Positions 1 to 8,920 of a DNA stretch of 64,000 nt are shown piece by piece. The first letter of the stretch is position 1; every line of letters begins with the position of its first letter. This DNA comes from Chionoecetes opilio (lineage: Eukaryota > Arthropoda > Malacostraca > Decapoda > Majidae). A model generated the notes under the pieces. The model was not told the origin of the DNA. It saw nothing but the letters and a program-made list of their open reading frames with translations, and ran no database searches. The stretch lies in NCBI GenBank assembly GCA_016584305.1, contig JACEEZ010018531.1:227390-291389 (forward strand). The letters are read 5' to 3'. The position numbers and the translations under genes were made by a program.

Positions 1-290
1 CCAGCGTGTACTCCGTATACCCGGCCCTGCAATGGTGGCACGGGCTCACAACCGAGAGTCCCGGGGTTCGATCCCGGGCGAGCGAAGACAGAGGGTGGTC
101 TTTCTAAAACCACGGAGCCCTGTCCTCCTAGCAGTGAATTGGTACCGGTCTTAACAGGGGATGTGACCCACACCAGGGTGGTGGCTTCGGCCAACACTAA
201 CCTGCATCGGTAGATCACTATGGCTCTGAGGAATTGTATATCCTCTAAACAAACAAACAAACAAACAAACAAAACAAACAAAACAAGTGT
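1..290 (+). mobile_element. tRNA-derived SINE, 5' end outside window
   Basis: A GC-rich head carries a good RNA polymerase III B-box (GGTTCGATCCC at about 65-75) in a context that reads like a tRNA T-arm, followed by an unrelated body and a simple (AAAC)n tail at 248-290. That head, body and simple-repeat tail order is the usual SINE layout. The A-box side is at or beyond the window edge. It is not a functional tRNA because no acceptor stem or anticodon arm can be closed around the B-box. Confidence 0.6.
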
Positions 291-307
291 CTCCACCATC
301 ACACGTT

Positions 308-575
308 TTTATTATTATTATTACTGTTATTATTATTATTATTAATATTATTAACATTATTATGATTATTATTATTATTATCATTATTATTATAATTATT
401 ATTATTATTATTATTATTGTTATCATTATTATAATAATAATTATTATTATCATTATTATTATTAACATTATTATTATTATTATCATTATTATTATTTTTA
501 TTATTATTATTATTGTTATTGTTATTGTTATTATTTTATTATTATTATTATTATGATTATTATGATTATTACACT
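308..575. repeat. (TAT)n-type trinucleotide microsatellite
   Basis: About 270 bases of TTA/TAT units with scattered TCA, TGT and TAA interruptions. Isoleucine-rich reading frames on both strands are artefacts of this repeat. Confidence 0.95.
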
Positions 576-1596
576 GGGTTAAAAAAAATAAAAAGTTGTA
601 AGTCGCCAAATTTTTTTCAACTGATTTAGGAGAATTTTGCACCGCTGAATCCGAAAATGACATCCGTTTCTCTCGATCAGGTCAGGTTTTTATGCTAAGT
701 CGATTTACAAAAAAAATCCGATCTGCTGACTAAATCGATTACATTTTTGTGACATTTTTGGTTGATTTTTCGGTTAATATTTCTCATCCGAAATATGTTT
801 TTAAGAGAAAAATATCGTTTTCTAACACAATTACTTAATTAAATGTTACGAAAATTGATTAGTGTACATTGAATAGTAGACATTGATAATACATGTAATG
901 TATGTAAGTACATGGTAAGTACGTGTAAATTAATAATGTAAGTAATGTTAATTAAAGTGAAGTTGATTACACAATGAATGTTTCCAGTAGGATCGTAATT
1001 AAAAGTTATATACAGAGAACAAAATAATCTAGGGTTGTAGTACACAAAATATTAAATAAAATATATGGAGTAAAAAATCTCATTGTTTTTTAGTCTGTAC
1101 TAGTTCATTACACATTAGATAAGTTTTTAAAACTACCAAACATAATCATTTAGGTCCATGTGAACATTTAGGGTCAAATTAAAAGAAATGATGAATTTAC
1201 TAAGACCTGAGGTAATTATCACTACACTTTCTCTCAAGTTTAGGACATGAGAAGTACAAACAGAAAAGTCTCGCCTATCTTAGCTTCCTTTTTGAAGGAA
1301 AAGTAAGTTTTTAAGAGCAATAGTGATGAATAAAGATGATCTTGGTGACCAAATTGGAAAATTGTTATGTCCACTCTCTTAAGTACATAAGGGAAATCAA
1401 ACTCCATTCTACACCGAGAAAAATTAATTAATGAATCTTACAATAGTTTGTTTGTTTGTTTGTTCTTAACATTAAAAGGATGTAATTTAAATCGGAAAAT
1501 TGTTCCATTTTACGAAAATGATGAGTCCAATTTTCACGAGGCGTGTGGGCTGGAGTCACTTACGTAGTACATAATCATCCAGCACCTATCTTTTAT
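576..1596. other. AT-rich non-coding stretch, probable decayed transposon end
   Basis: No credible gene. The part near 600-760, with phrases about a sequence reading CTGAATCCGAAAATGACATC, looks like the conserved subterminal part of a DNA transposon, and the Cys-rich frame just downstream on the minus strand would then be the 3' end of that element's gene. A short (GTTT)n run lies at about 1446-1463. No matching inverted end was found inside the window, so the element boundary is unknown. Confidence 0.35.
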
Positions 1597-1791
1597 CTAA
1601 CTAGCTGGATTATTACATCCTTTGTCAGAAGCTTGGCAGCTGCAGTACTGACAACAAATTAGCTCATATTGTCTACAAACACATCGCTTAGTGGCACAGG
1701 ACGTGCATTTTACATGGCATTGGGAAGTCATCTGGCAGTAAGACCTGACATCGTTCCGGCTCAAGGATGCCATCAGCCGCACTGTAGCCAA
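1597..1791 (-). pseudogene. Cys-rich (CXC/tesmin-like) C-terminal fragment of a transposon protein
   Basis: The minus-strand frame has 13 cysteines in about 64 codons, with the spaced pattern CHVKCTSCATKRCVCRQ then CCQYCSCQ and a final CNNP. This matches the layout of the C-terminal Cys-rich segments of the two transposon genes at 9281-10777 and 28804-31078 (for example CRCYKAQMECT in the first and CGCMARQLPCT in the second). I infer it is the 3' end of a third, older copy of the same kind of gene. No nuclease motif could be read upstream at 1800-2330, so the rest has decayed or is divergent. Metallothionein was considered, but the Arg/Lys-containing CXC spacing and context fit a transposon tail better. 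Confidence 0.4.
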
Positions 1792-2884
1792 AATTATACA
1801 GCAACAACATAAACGTTATGGTAAACCATGAGTTTAATCAGCCAGCTACGCAAACATCTGAAGCTATGATCAAGGATATGATTAGAGTACATCAAAGAGC
1901 ATGAAAACCAAGTGACAGTATCCATGGAGAGAGATTACGGGAATCAACTGATCCTTCACAACATTATTACTCAGGAGATCATGTCCACTGGTCCAGTGAA
2001 ATTCGTGACAATCTTCTCAAGTTTGATGTCAACTCCAGCAAAACATATGACACTTTTCGGTGAGAGAGATTTGTAACAAAGCAGAGATCCATCTTCGACT
2101 CTATTCACAGGACCAACCTCAAGACATTTAGGCCTTTGAAACCCGAGAAGAGTAAAAGTATAATGGGTGAAAGACAAAGCAAGAAGAAACTGGCAGACTC
2201 AAAAAATCTTTGACATCGCCCGGGTACGAGACTATGAAATGCGTTATTTACTGGGATTTGACTTGGCTGATAATGTTTGCCTGCTTGATGGGGATGGGTT
2301 TATGAAGAAACCAAACAAAAATGACCTGTGTGCCTTTCCCACAACAGTTAGTTGTGGGGAAGGGAGGGGTGTCAGGGGAGTGTTACACCACCTTCAGGAG
2401 GGTTGGCAAGGCAGTAAACAGTTGCTCCACAGCCCTGCCATGCCACGCCGATGAAGACTTACCCTGCTGTCTCGCCGCCCTTCCGTCAGCTGTGCCGTCT
2501 TGTCGCCCTTCCGTGCTGGCTCCATGGCGCCACGAGGACAGGTCCGCAAACACAATACAATGATGGGTCAAAGGTTGACCCACACAAGACACCCCTGGAC
2601 CAGGCTAGGAGTAATTACATTGGTTTGGGTCAATTACAATTTCAATTTGGATGACTTACCAAACTACTCAATTACTACAATTACAAGGAAGGAAATTTTT
2701 TTCTTTCTTTCAATTACTCAATTTTGAAATTTCCAAATTACAATAACACTCAACCCTCGGCTATCGCGCCTTATTAATGCCGCTATCGGCACGATATAGC
2801 AGAAATAGCGATAGCCGAACAATAAAAGTAATGGTAATAATTCTAATTGGTGCCAGGATCCCCAAGATGACCACATATTTTACC
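1792..2884. other. Unassigned intergenic sequence with an AT-rich inverted end
   Basis: No convincing gene. 2330-2600 is GC-richer with short open frames but no recognisable domain. The segment 2605-2775 (CAATTACA motifs followed by ACACTCAACCCTCGGCTATC) is roughly the reverse complement of 6650-6760 (GCTATAGCCAAGGGTTGAGTGT side), so these may be the ends of one decayed element that spans 2605-6760. Confidence 0.3.
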
Positions 2885-3390
2885 ACTTTTTTCGGTATTT
2901 TCATACTTTCAACCAGTATGAGGCTAGTAGTGCTCTTTTGCTGTGTATTTTGATATGGTAAGAATGATGGTTACATTAAAATCATCGAAAATGCCTCATT
3001 AGGTTTGATTAAGAATTTTCCAGGAATAGGTAGGCTTACCCCTAGACTTTATCAGTTATATATCTTTATGTATTTTCACCCTTATGTCATCCAATAGAGT
3101 GTTTACCGGATATGTTTACCGCCTTACCTGTCATCCTGAAGAAGACTGATCAACTACCACGACTGTTGTAGCATCATAATACATCCCCAGGGCTCATATG
3201 CTTCCTCAACGGATATTCGTGACCCTAAACAATACTAAGAACTACGGAGGGGTGATAATGGCAAAATGAGGCATTTCCTACGATCTGTAATGTCACAATC
3301 ATATTTAACACATCAAAATACATGGGAAAAAGAGTACTTTTGATCTCATTCTTAATTACTCGTTGAAAGTACCAATTTTATCCTAACAAA
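2885..3390. mobile_element. MITE with about 100-bp inverted ends (copy 1)
   Basis: The left part (about 2905-3000: ACTTTCAACCAGTATGAGG through AATGCCTCATTAGG) is the imperfect reverse complement of the right part (about 3265-3380: AAAATGAGGCATTTCC through CGTTGAAAGTACC). No open frame lies between them. A second, incomplete copy of the same sequence lies at 32215-32565. No target duplication could be assigned. Confidence 0.5.
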
Positions 3391-3743
3391 CAGCTTAGCA
3401 ATGCTAAATGAACCAAAATGTTGACAGTTTCAAGGGTATTTGGGCAACATAGTCTCCATTTCAATGTTATAATGATTTAAAACGATACTATTCTTTTTTT
3501 CATATGATAATAGCATATCATAATCAACTGTATACACATTTCGGCTTTGTTTATATATGCACAGGTGACGAGAAATGTCCTACGTGGGCCGCCATCTTGA
3601 TTAGCGGCCACAACAGGCCAACATATGTTTGTGAAGAGGCAATTGTACTCCCCGGCACATTTAAGGCCTTAACCCCTTGAGGCCCAGAACGTAATTACCT
3701 CCGCAGCGAAGTTGGAGGGGTTATGTTTTCACCCCGATCTGTG

Positions 3744-3782
<39 letters not shown>

Positions 3783-3963
3783 TAGTGTACAGGATTTCTC
3801 GAGAAGTTACAAATAGATTTGGACCAAACTCGGTATACCAAGTCTATTTGGTATAAGGAGGAACTCATTTAATTTTGGATGAAATCTATTGACAACTGTT
3901 GCCATGGGAACAAATTGATAAAATATTCGGCCAGAGGTATGCGCTCATACTGGGTGCACACAC

Positions 3964-4181
<218 letters not shown>

Positions 4182-4209
4182 TCTATAATAATATAAGCGA
4201 AAGTGTGTG

Positions 4210-4257
<48 letters not shown>

Positions 4258-5056
4258 CGCGATAGGTGCCGCCCCCCTTGGCGGAATCCCATCATATGTC
4301 ACAGTTTTGGAACCAGCTCGACCAGGGGAAGGTTTTAAGCCCATTATGAGATGATCCGATCATTTTTTTTTTTTTTTTTTTAGCAGCCTATTAGCGAGAA
4401 TTGTGAAAAAAAATGTGGGTTGCGAGAATTGAGGAAACCTTGATGTAGCGTGATGGGTAATGGGTGAGTGAATGGGTGGGGTGATGGGTAATGGGTGTGG
4501 GGTGATGGGTGAGTGAATGGGTGGGGGTTGATGGGTTGGGGGTGATGGGTGATGGGTGAGGGAATAGGTGGGGGGTGATGGGTAATGGGTGAGTGAATGG
4601 GTGTGTGGTGATGGGTAATGGGTGAGTGAATGGGTGGGGGGTGATGGGTAATGGGTGAGTGAATGGGTGGGGGGAATACATACATTTCTACATCCATGAT
4701 TTCAGGAAAGTTAGAAGGGGCTATCTGGAGAGGGGGAGAGTCTGTGTTTGGTGGGCCTTCGGCCCACCAAATACAGGTGGTGGGCCGAAGGCCCACCAAT
4801 AGCCCTAATGGGTGAGTGAATGGGTGGGGGGTTATGGGTAATGGGTGAGTGAATGGGTTAGGGGTGATGTGAATGGGTTGGCGTTAAAACATACATTTCT
4901 ACATCCATGATTTCAGGAAAGCTAGAAGGGGCTAACTGGAGGGTCTGTGTTTGGTGGGCTTTGCCCACCAAACACAGGTGGTGGGCCGAAGGCCCACCAA
5001 TAGCCCTCCGCAGGAGCTAGCCAAAAAGGCCGCCCGGAGGGCGGCTTTGCGGCTAG
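4182..5056 (+). mobile_element. Non-autonomous Helitron-like element, copy 1
   Basis: The 5' end TCTATAATAATATAAGCG follows an A; the 3' end reads GCCGCCC-GGA-GGGCGGC (a 7-bp stem hairpin at about 5029-5045), then TTTGCGG, then CTAG followed by T. A TC start, a GC-rich hairpin about ten bases before a CTRR end, and insertion between A and T are the diagnostic Helitron termini (established). Inside are a TCTG microsatellite (4213-4257), a T-run, a minisatellite (4441-4675) and a 21-bp palindrome with GGGCCTTCGGCCC at its core (about 4756-4768). There is no Rep/helicase frame, so it is non-autonomous. Confidence 0.7.
4441..4675 (+). repeat. Internal minisatellite of the Helitron-like family
   Basis: GGTGATGGGTAATGGGTGAG-type units of about 26-33 bases are repeated with GTGGGG spacers. 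The same array recurs at 4805-4870, 5318-5545 and, reversed, at 6960-7180, always at the same place within the element. Proline/serine/histidine-rich frames on the opposite strand come from this repeat. Confidence 0.85.
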
Positions 5057-5071
5057 TAATGATATAAGCGA

Positions 5072-5104
<33 letters not shown>

Positions 5105-5562
5105 TGTCTGTCTGTCTGTCTGTCTGTCCGCGATAGGTGCCGCCTCATGTGGCGGAATCCCATCATATGTCAGTTTTGGAATCAGGTTGACCAGGGGAAG
5201 GTTTTAAGCCCACTTATAGGATGATCCGATCTTTTTTTTTTCTTTTTTTAGCAGCCTATTAGCGAGAACTGTAAAGAAAAAAAATGGGTTGCGAGAATTG
5301 AGGAAACCTTGATGTAGGGTGATGGGTAATAGGTGAGTGAATGGGTGGGGTGATGGGTGATGGGTGAGTGAATGGGTGGGGGGTGATGGAAGATGGGTGA
5401 GGGAATAGGTGGGGGGTTATGGGTAGTGGGTGAGTGAATGGGTGTGTGGTGATGGGTAATGGGTGAGTGAATGGGTGTGTGGTGATGGGTAATGGGTGAG
5501 TGAATGGGTGGAGGGTGATGGGTAAAGGGTGAGTGAATGGTAATGGGTCTATTGGGAGTAGT
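5057..5562 (+). mobile_element. Helitron-like element, copy 2 (head-to-tail, 3'-truncated)
   Basis: It begins right at the CTAG of copy 1 with TAATGATATAAGCGAAAGTG, then GT and TCTG repeats, CCGCGATAGGTGCCGCC, the T-run, the AGCAGCCTATTAGCGAGAA segment and the minisatellite, all collinear with copy 1. The sequence leaves the family inside the minisatellite near 5560, so the hairpin end is missing. The first four bases (TCTA) expected at the 5' end are replaced or shared with the preceding CTAG. Confidence 0.65.
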
Positions 5563-6264
5563 CATATATATTAGGAATATTAGTATATTATATCTGATTA
5601 TATATAATATGTAATAGTATCTTATATCTTTATTAATAATATGCTATATAGCTAATATATAGCTATTGTTATAATATAATATATATTATATATTACTATA
5701 TATATATAATTATATACGTGATTTGATGAAATTTCGGGCCGGAGGTATGCGGTGTACTGAGTGCCCTCCCCCTAGTTACCTTTGTATTTTGGTTACTATT
5801 AGACTATCTTAATGAATGTAAGCAATTTTTTGTACAGATATGACCTGTTTAATACCCTTGTCCCTAGCTAATTTGGTATATTAAGTAATTTTTTTGTAAT
5901 TTTATGGCTAACAGACAATTTTATTCACCAAAGGCAAGATCTGGGCGTGAAGGGGTTAACAGTACTCTTAAAACTAAAAAAGGTTTTGTGAATACACTTT
6001 TAGTGCTTAGGAGTCAAATACTGGAGTTAATCAGGATTTCTTGGCCTTCGGTAACAAACTTTGTGTATGCAACCCCCTGACGTCAATATTTGACCAACCA
6101 TTCCGCAATCCCTTACTCGGTCTGGCCAAGGCTGGCTGCAGCCATGGCAACTACAGTTCGATAAACATGGTTGGGGCGTGATAGACATGATTGTGCAGAT
6201 ATACAAGGCGTGATAGCTGTATAACTTAGTAGCTTGATACCGAAGGTTGAGGGACAGTACATTT
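5563..6264. other. AT-rich spacer, right part of split elements, unassigned sequence
   Basis: 5570-5715 is AT-rich TATA-type low complexity. 5716-5775 is the right end of the TTACCT-flanked element and 5782-5955 the right half of the TTAA MITE. 5960-6264 has no gene and contains short motifs (GGCGTGATAG) shared with 6635-6680. Confidence 0.5.
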
Positions 6265-6604
6265 CAGGGGAGGCGGTGAGCTCCCGTGAAAGACATGGTT
6301 AGTGTCTGGAAGTGGCAAGTCGGTGTACCGAGTTCGAATTCCGCCGGTTGCCACAATCTTTCGGCAATTGTCAAGTGGCCGAAGAACACCCTCATGCTGC
6401 CCATTAATTATACACTAGACGGCGAGTACATAAAAGGACACAGAGGGGCTGCATGAGCCTCTAAACACAGGCGCAACCTTAAAAATCATGCCCGCGCCAC
6501 CACAGGCGAGAGCCAACGATCACAACCCTCATGTAAGCCTCCGGGGCCTACCATCGCAGCCCCTGGAGCCTGGAGGTTACTGCCTACAGGCGCTATAGGC
6601 ACAC

Positions 6605-6633
<29 letters not shown>
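6265..6633 (+). mobile_element. tRNA-derived SINE with poly(A) tail
   Basis: A tRNA-like head (TGGCAAGTCGGTGTACCGAG followed by the B-box GAGTTCGAATTCCGC at about 6330-6344) is followed by an unrelated body of about 260 bases and an A-run of about 30 at 6604-6633. Head, body and tail order fits a Pol III SINE. The expected A-box is poor, suggesting an old copy. Confidence 0.65.
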
Positions 6634-6635
<2 letters not shown>

Positions 6636-6782
6636 CGTGATAGCCGCAAAGCGCGTCAGTGTGATGCGCTATAGCCAAGGGTTGAGTGTACAGCAAAGCT
6701 AGTGTTCAATTACATAGTTCAATTACATTTTTCATAGTATAAACTGAGGTAATTGCTGATTTTTTTTAAATATATATATATA

Positions 6783-7375
6783 CTAGCCGCAAAGCCGCTC
6801 TCCGGGCGGACTTTTTGGCTAGCTCCTGCGGAGGGCTATTGGTGGGCCTTCGGCCCAACAGCTGTGTTTGGTGGGCCGAAGGCCCACAAAACACAGACTC
6901 TCCAGATAGCCCCTTCTAGCTTTCCTGAAATCATGGATGAAGAAATGTATGTATTCCCCTCACCCATTCATTCACCCATTACCCATCACCCCCCACCCAT
7001 TAACTCACCCATTACTCATCACCACACACCCATTCATTCACCCATTACCCATCACCCCCCACCTATTCCCTCACCCAACACCCCCAACCCATCACCCCCC
7101 ACCCATTCACTCACCCATCACCCCACACCCATTACCCATCACCCCACCCATTCACGCATCCATTACCCATCACCCTACATCAAGGTTTCCTCAATTCTCG
7201 CAACCCACTTTTTTTTCACAATTCTCGCTAATAGGCTACTAAAAAAAAAAAAAAAAAAAAAGTGATCGGATCATCCTATAAGTGTGCTTAAAACCTATCC
7301 CTGGTCAACCCGATTCCAAAACTGTGCCATATATTGAGATTCCGCCACGGGGGGCGAAACCTGGAGCGGACCACA
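6783..7375 (-). mobile_element. Helitron-like element, copy 3 (inverted)
   Basis: Read on the minus strand, this copy runs from CCGC next to the TGGCGGAAT segment (about 7340-7375), through the T-run and the AATTCTCGC segments, the minisatellite and the GGGCC palindrome, to the terminal hairpin and CTAG at 6786-6783 followed by T. The 3' hairpin (GCCCGGAGAGCGGC) has acquired a mismatch. The 5' TCTG microsatellite part is missing. It lies opposite copies 1 and 2, so the three copies form a long inverted pair around 5563-6782. Confidence 0.65.
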
Positions 7376-7389
7376 CATGCCCTTACACA

Positions 7390-7770
7390 TTTAAAAACGC
7401 ATCAACGCCTACTCACACCTTTCGTAATTTAAATTTAATACTTCAATCTTCATATAAACTAAAATTATCAACCATGAATCATTTTGGTATCCTTTTTATG
7501 TATTCTAACAATATATCATCTGTTGTAATAGAGATCAAAATAACATATATATAGGTCTGACTAGAAGCAAATAAACTTTTAGTGTATCTAAAGAGTTTTT
7601 TATTTTATAAAACATAAGAACTACATACCCTTGAACACTCCTAGGTAATTAACACTAACACCCTTCATCATTTCTAGCCCTCCAAATATATTGACTCCAG
7701 GACGGCTGGTTACCACCGACACACCATCAATATTACCACCCTGATTTTCAGTTGTCACATTTCGTTTAAC
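7390..7770 (-). pseudogene. LINE reverse-transcriptase C-terminal remnant, copy A
   Basis: The minus-strand translation, across many stops, repeats the order of motifs in the neighbouring copy at 7780-8410: a segment ending in LGVF (the LGV motif after the RT palm), then a region corresponding to FIK and the LLE..QRR-type end. The AT-rich divergence is strong and no frame exceeds about 40 codons. The close parallel with the next fragment shows a duplicated or twice-inserted 3' end of the same CR1/L2-like LINE. The function is lost. Confidence 0.45.
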
Positions 7771-7779
7771 TAGTTTTAG

Positions 7780-8410
7780 CTATCCAATTTTTCTACCCAA
7801 AGCGTAACTTGTTATCTCCATTAAGTTTATATTAAAATTCTATCTGCCCTTACTCTACGCCTCTCGTGTGTTAATATTAATACTTCAATCTTTTCATCAA
7901 CTTATCAAATGAATCACTGTTGGGATCTTCTCTGCACTGTTTCTAACAAGGCTATATCATCCTGTTGTAATACGGAGACCAAAACTGAACCGCTAGTCTA
8001 GGTAGGTCTGACTAGAGCCAAATAAAGCTTAGTTTATTCTAAGGCTTTATTTTATTTTATAAACATCAGCACTTCTACTTTTAACACTCCTGGTAATGAA
8101 TCCTAACACCCTATTAGCTCAATTTCTAGCCTGCAAATATATTGTGTCTAAGGACGGAAGTCTGAGTTTACCCGCACACCCAAATATTTCTCACCCACTG
8201 ATCTTTTCAGTGATACATTGCGTATACTAGTGTAACTATTACCAGGATTTTCTCTACCAACATTATTGTTATGCTACATTTGTTAATATTAAATTCCATC
8301 TGCCATCTGACTATCCACTTGTTTAACTTATCTAAGTCTCCGTGCAAACTGTTTACATCAGACTGTGATCTAATAATCCTACCTACCTTAGTATCATCAG
8401 CATCTTAGTA
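7780..8410 (-). pseudogene. CR1/L2-like LINE reverse-transcriptase C-terminal remnant, copy B
   Basis: Read on the minus strand from about 8410 down, the broken frames give LQSDVNSLHGDLDKLNKW then WQMEFNINKCS, which is the conserved RT thumb region of CR1/L2/Jockey-type LINEs (LQxDLxxLxxWxxxWxMxFNxxKC). Further on it gives ALVRPT near 8000 and DIALLETVQRRSQQ near 7930, the usual C-terminal signature of the same proteins. Many stops and frameshifts separate the blocks. It is the 3' part only; the endonuclease and catalytic RT are missing. It lies just upstream of the hAT element, in opposite orientation. Confidence 0.6.
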
Positions 8411-8920
8411 TCTTCCCCAAAATAGCCCACATTCTCGGCAGTCCCCCTCAGTTTGTTGGGGTAGAGGGAAGGGGTCATTGGTCCCCCTCTATGTAAATAC
8501 TTTATATAGGTATCTGAAGGGACCTGGAGCGGATCTCCACTGCTAGAAGGGTGCGTCTAGCTCATGTTAGGTTAAGGCTAGGTTGATTATCCTTTAGGGC
8601 AGGGGTTCCCAACCAGTGGGTCACGAAGGCTTGGCAGGTGGTCGCTAAGCCTTGCTAGAAATCGCTTAGAAAAGTTTTTGAACTCATCGATCTGATTTTG
8701 TTATGCTTTTATATGTTTCTTGCTTTTGTTTCAGTGCTAGATACCTGTTTTGATCATTATTATCATAAATCTGTGTTCCTATATGGTGGGATTCTCATAT
8801 ATGGTGGGATCCTCAACAATGGCTTCACCACAGTGCTCGCCAACAACAGCATCGACAAACCACAGTGTGTATTGTGCCATGTTGTTCTGAGTGCAGAGTC
8901 GATGCAACCATCAAAACTCA

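Noticed and set aside
20..90. Possible real tRNA gene around the GGTTCGATCCC box
   Set aside because: Only the T-arm/B-box is tRNA-like; no acceptor or anticodon stem closes, and an (AAAC)n tail follows, which fits a SINE.
151..663. Long Ile/Met-rich and Ile-rich reading frames
   Set aside because: Pure translation of the (TAT)n microsatellite.
4380..4799. Pro/His/Ser-rich protein, also at 5248-5565 and 6753-7265
   Set aside because: Translation of the Helitron-like minisatellite; same array in three frames and orientations.
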